A stretch of DNA of 64,000 nt from the NCBI GenBank assembly GCA_963930775.1, contig OZ005694.1, positions 9,564,899 to 9,628,898 of the forward strand, written 5' to 3'. The notes beneath the pieces are model-generated. The model worked only from the letters and a program-made list of their open reading frames with translations. It was not told where the DNA came from and did no database searches. Shown piece by piece: positions 62,635 to 64,000 of this stretch (within the stretch, counting starts at the first letter, position 1; each line of letters starts with the position of its first letter). Both the position numbers and the translations under genes were made by a program. The stretch comes from Cliona cf. orientalis (taxonomy: Eukaryota > Porifera > Demospongiae > Clionaida > Clionaidae).

Positions 62635-64000
62635 CCGGAGAATTTGGTGGGGAATTAAATTTGGCGGTTTGGCAGTCTATATTAAACCGCCAAATTAAAA
62701 TCCGCCAAAATTTCCTACATATATACACATATGGCAATCCCATACCAAACTGCCAAATTTAAATCCGCCAATATTCTTGCAATAGCGATTTTTTTAATTC
62801 CAGCCAATATTTCTGGCTATAGAACATGTAGTGCAATGAACGAGTATAATTACCCCGCGTGCATGCACAAGGGGTAAAGTAATTGATTGTGTCATCATTG
62901 TCGTTGTTGTCGTTGGCACAAATATCGCCATCTCTCGATGCCTAGGCACCTAAGCAACTCCATCATCAGCAGAAAAGCATGAGTATAATATATACAGGAT
63001 AAAATTTTTATGTGTCTGGACAAAGTCAGATTTATACTGGCAGTACAAGTGAAAAAGTTATCTAGAGCCCTGTTGTGACGCTCGTGGACCACGTCCCTCA
63101 ATTCAAAGCATGCTGAAGCCCGTTTTCGCCAAATGCGACTGATTTCGTTGTACTTACGACGAAAAATTACCAACATTTACAGTGTTCTCCATAATGTTTT
63201 ACCTATAATGTATAGTGCTCAAAATCTAAGCACGAGCCTAAGAAATATCCATGCAGACAAATTCAGAACTCACAAGCAGCTAAAACATTTTTAAGTGCCT
63301 AACAAGTCTGCCAATGGTTGTGTACATGGTTTGGGTGGTGCTACATCACCACTAAATAGGTTTACTCTACAAACTGTGGCCCATCCAGTGCATTGCCTAC
63401 CACCACTAGCTTACTACTATTTGTACTGCCACTATAATATGATGAGTCTGGACAAAGTAACTTTTGAGCTGTCAAATTTAATATTTAAGCGGAAATTGCC
63501 TGGTTATCGGACATTAATTCGAGCCCTGCACAAATAGTGCCTTTTTGTTAGCCTTCGTAACCGGTACCACTCCTATTGATCGACAGTGCCCACTCAATGC
63601 GGTGTGCTTTCTGCTCATGCGCATAACAAATATAAACTGGTAAAGGTCGTCAATAATGCTAGTGGCATAATATATTTGGCTGCTAGCTATCCGCAGACTC
63701 CCTATCGAATCAGAACGTACATCTACCTAGTCTAGATCTGATGCAGAGAGAGCTAGAGTCGGTGATATCACCGGGCAACCAAGCAGCATTTCTACTCGGT
63801 ATTTTTTCCCCCACACAGATCTATAGATTGCACAATGTGCGCATAGGGTTTAATGCATAGCTATCTCTACTGAGCTCTAGTTGTATTGAAGTCTTACTAT
63901 TTCTGTTGTACGTATGTCTTCCTCATACATGTACAGGGCCATAGATCTACAGGTGTCCGGAGGCCGGAGGTGGATAGATACTGATGACCACACATACATG
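62635..64000. other. DNA downstream of the NLR fragment
   Basis: Contains the remainder of a CCGTATAGCCGG-family MITE (62627-62820), then a block (62889-63362) that matches unit 2 49546-50000 in reverse orientation. From about 63840 it resumes the direct orientation (GAGCTCTAGTTGTATTGAAG, as at 50034). No gene seen before the window ends. Confidence 0.6.

Overview
This window is eukaryotic and animal. Genes are split by short GT-AG introns, coding exons are small islands in AT-rich sequence, and miniature inverted-repeat transposons (MITEs), foldback elements and microsatellites fill the gaps. CARD-NACHT-LRR immune receptors beside a mitochondrial paraplegin gene fit an early-branching metazoan. 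A sponge is my best guess and a cnidarian is possible; this rests on gene style, not on a species match.

Layout (all host genes on +): a two-gene cassette, NLR receptor then SPG7/paraplegin, is tandemly duplicated. Unit 1 runs from about 2.6 to 24.0 kb: NLR-1 at 2933-17643 and an SPG7 copy at 18100-23966. Unit 2 runs from about 33.9 to 55.5 kb: NLR-2 at 33902-48753 and a second SPG7 copy at 51031-55542. Unit 3, from about 61.45 kb to the window end, keeps only the last two NLR exons and downstream DNA. Units 2 and 3 share insertions that unit 1 lacks, so they are the closer pair.

NLR-2 shows all three parts: a CARD-like exon (33902-34283) that joins in phase to a large NACHT exon (36225-38004), followed by LRR exons. 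NLR-1 has an intact NACHT exon and a longer LRR array (16 canonical 84-nt LRR exons against 7), made by block and single-exon duplication. Its CARD exon is not visible. Both SPG7 copies look broken. Copy 1 has a frame mismatch, a nonsense codon, an exon replaced by mobile DNA and a 34-nt deletion. Copy 2 has a +1 shift inside Walker A and ends in its peptidase exon at a 5.8-kb DNA transposon (55543-61344).

That transposon is read on the minus strand. It encodes a multi-exon protein with a small N-terminal domain, a coiled coil, an acidic/cysteine-containing middle, a DDE-like core and a C-terminal PHD finger. It carries at least two frameshifts and a nested MITE in an intron. I do not recognise its superfamily. 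It is the best candidate here for an under-described system.

The 24-33.9 kb spacer has no gene I can support. It holds foldback elements, a degenerate minisatellite, a 31/32-bp satellite in inverted blocks, a perfect 37-nt hairpin, MITEs with 9-bp target-site duplications (TSDs), and one promoter-like spot with ETS- and YY1-type motifs. I recognised no tRNA, rRNA or CRISPR array.
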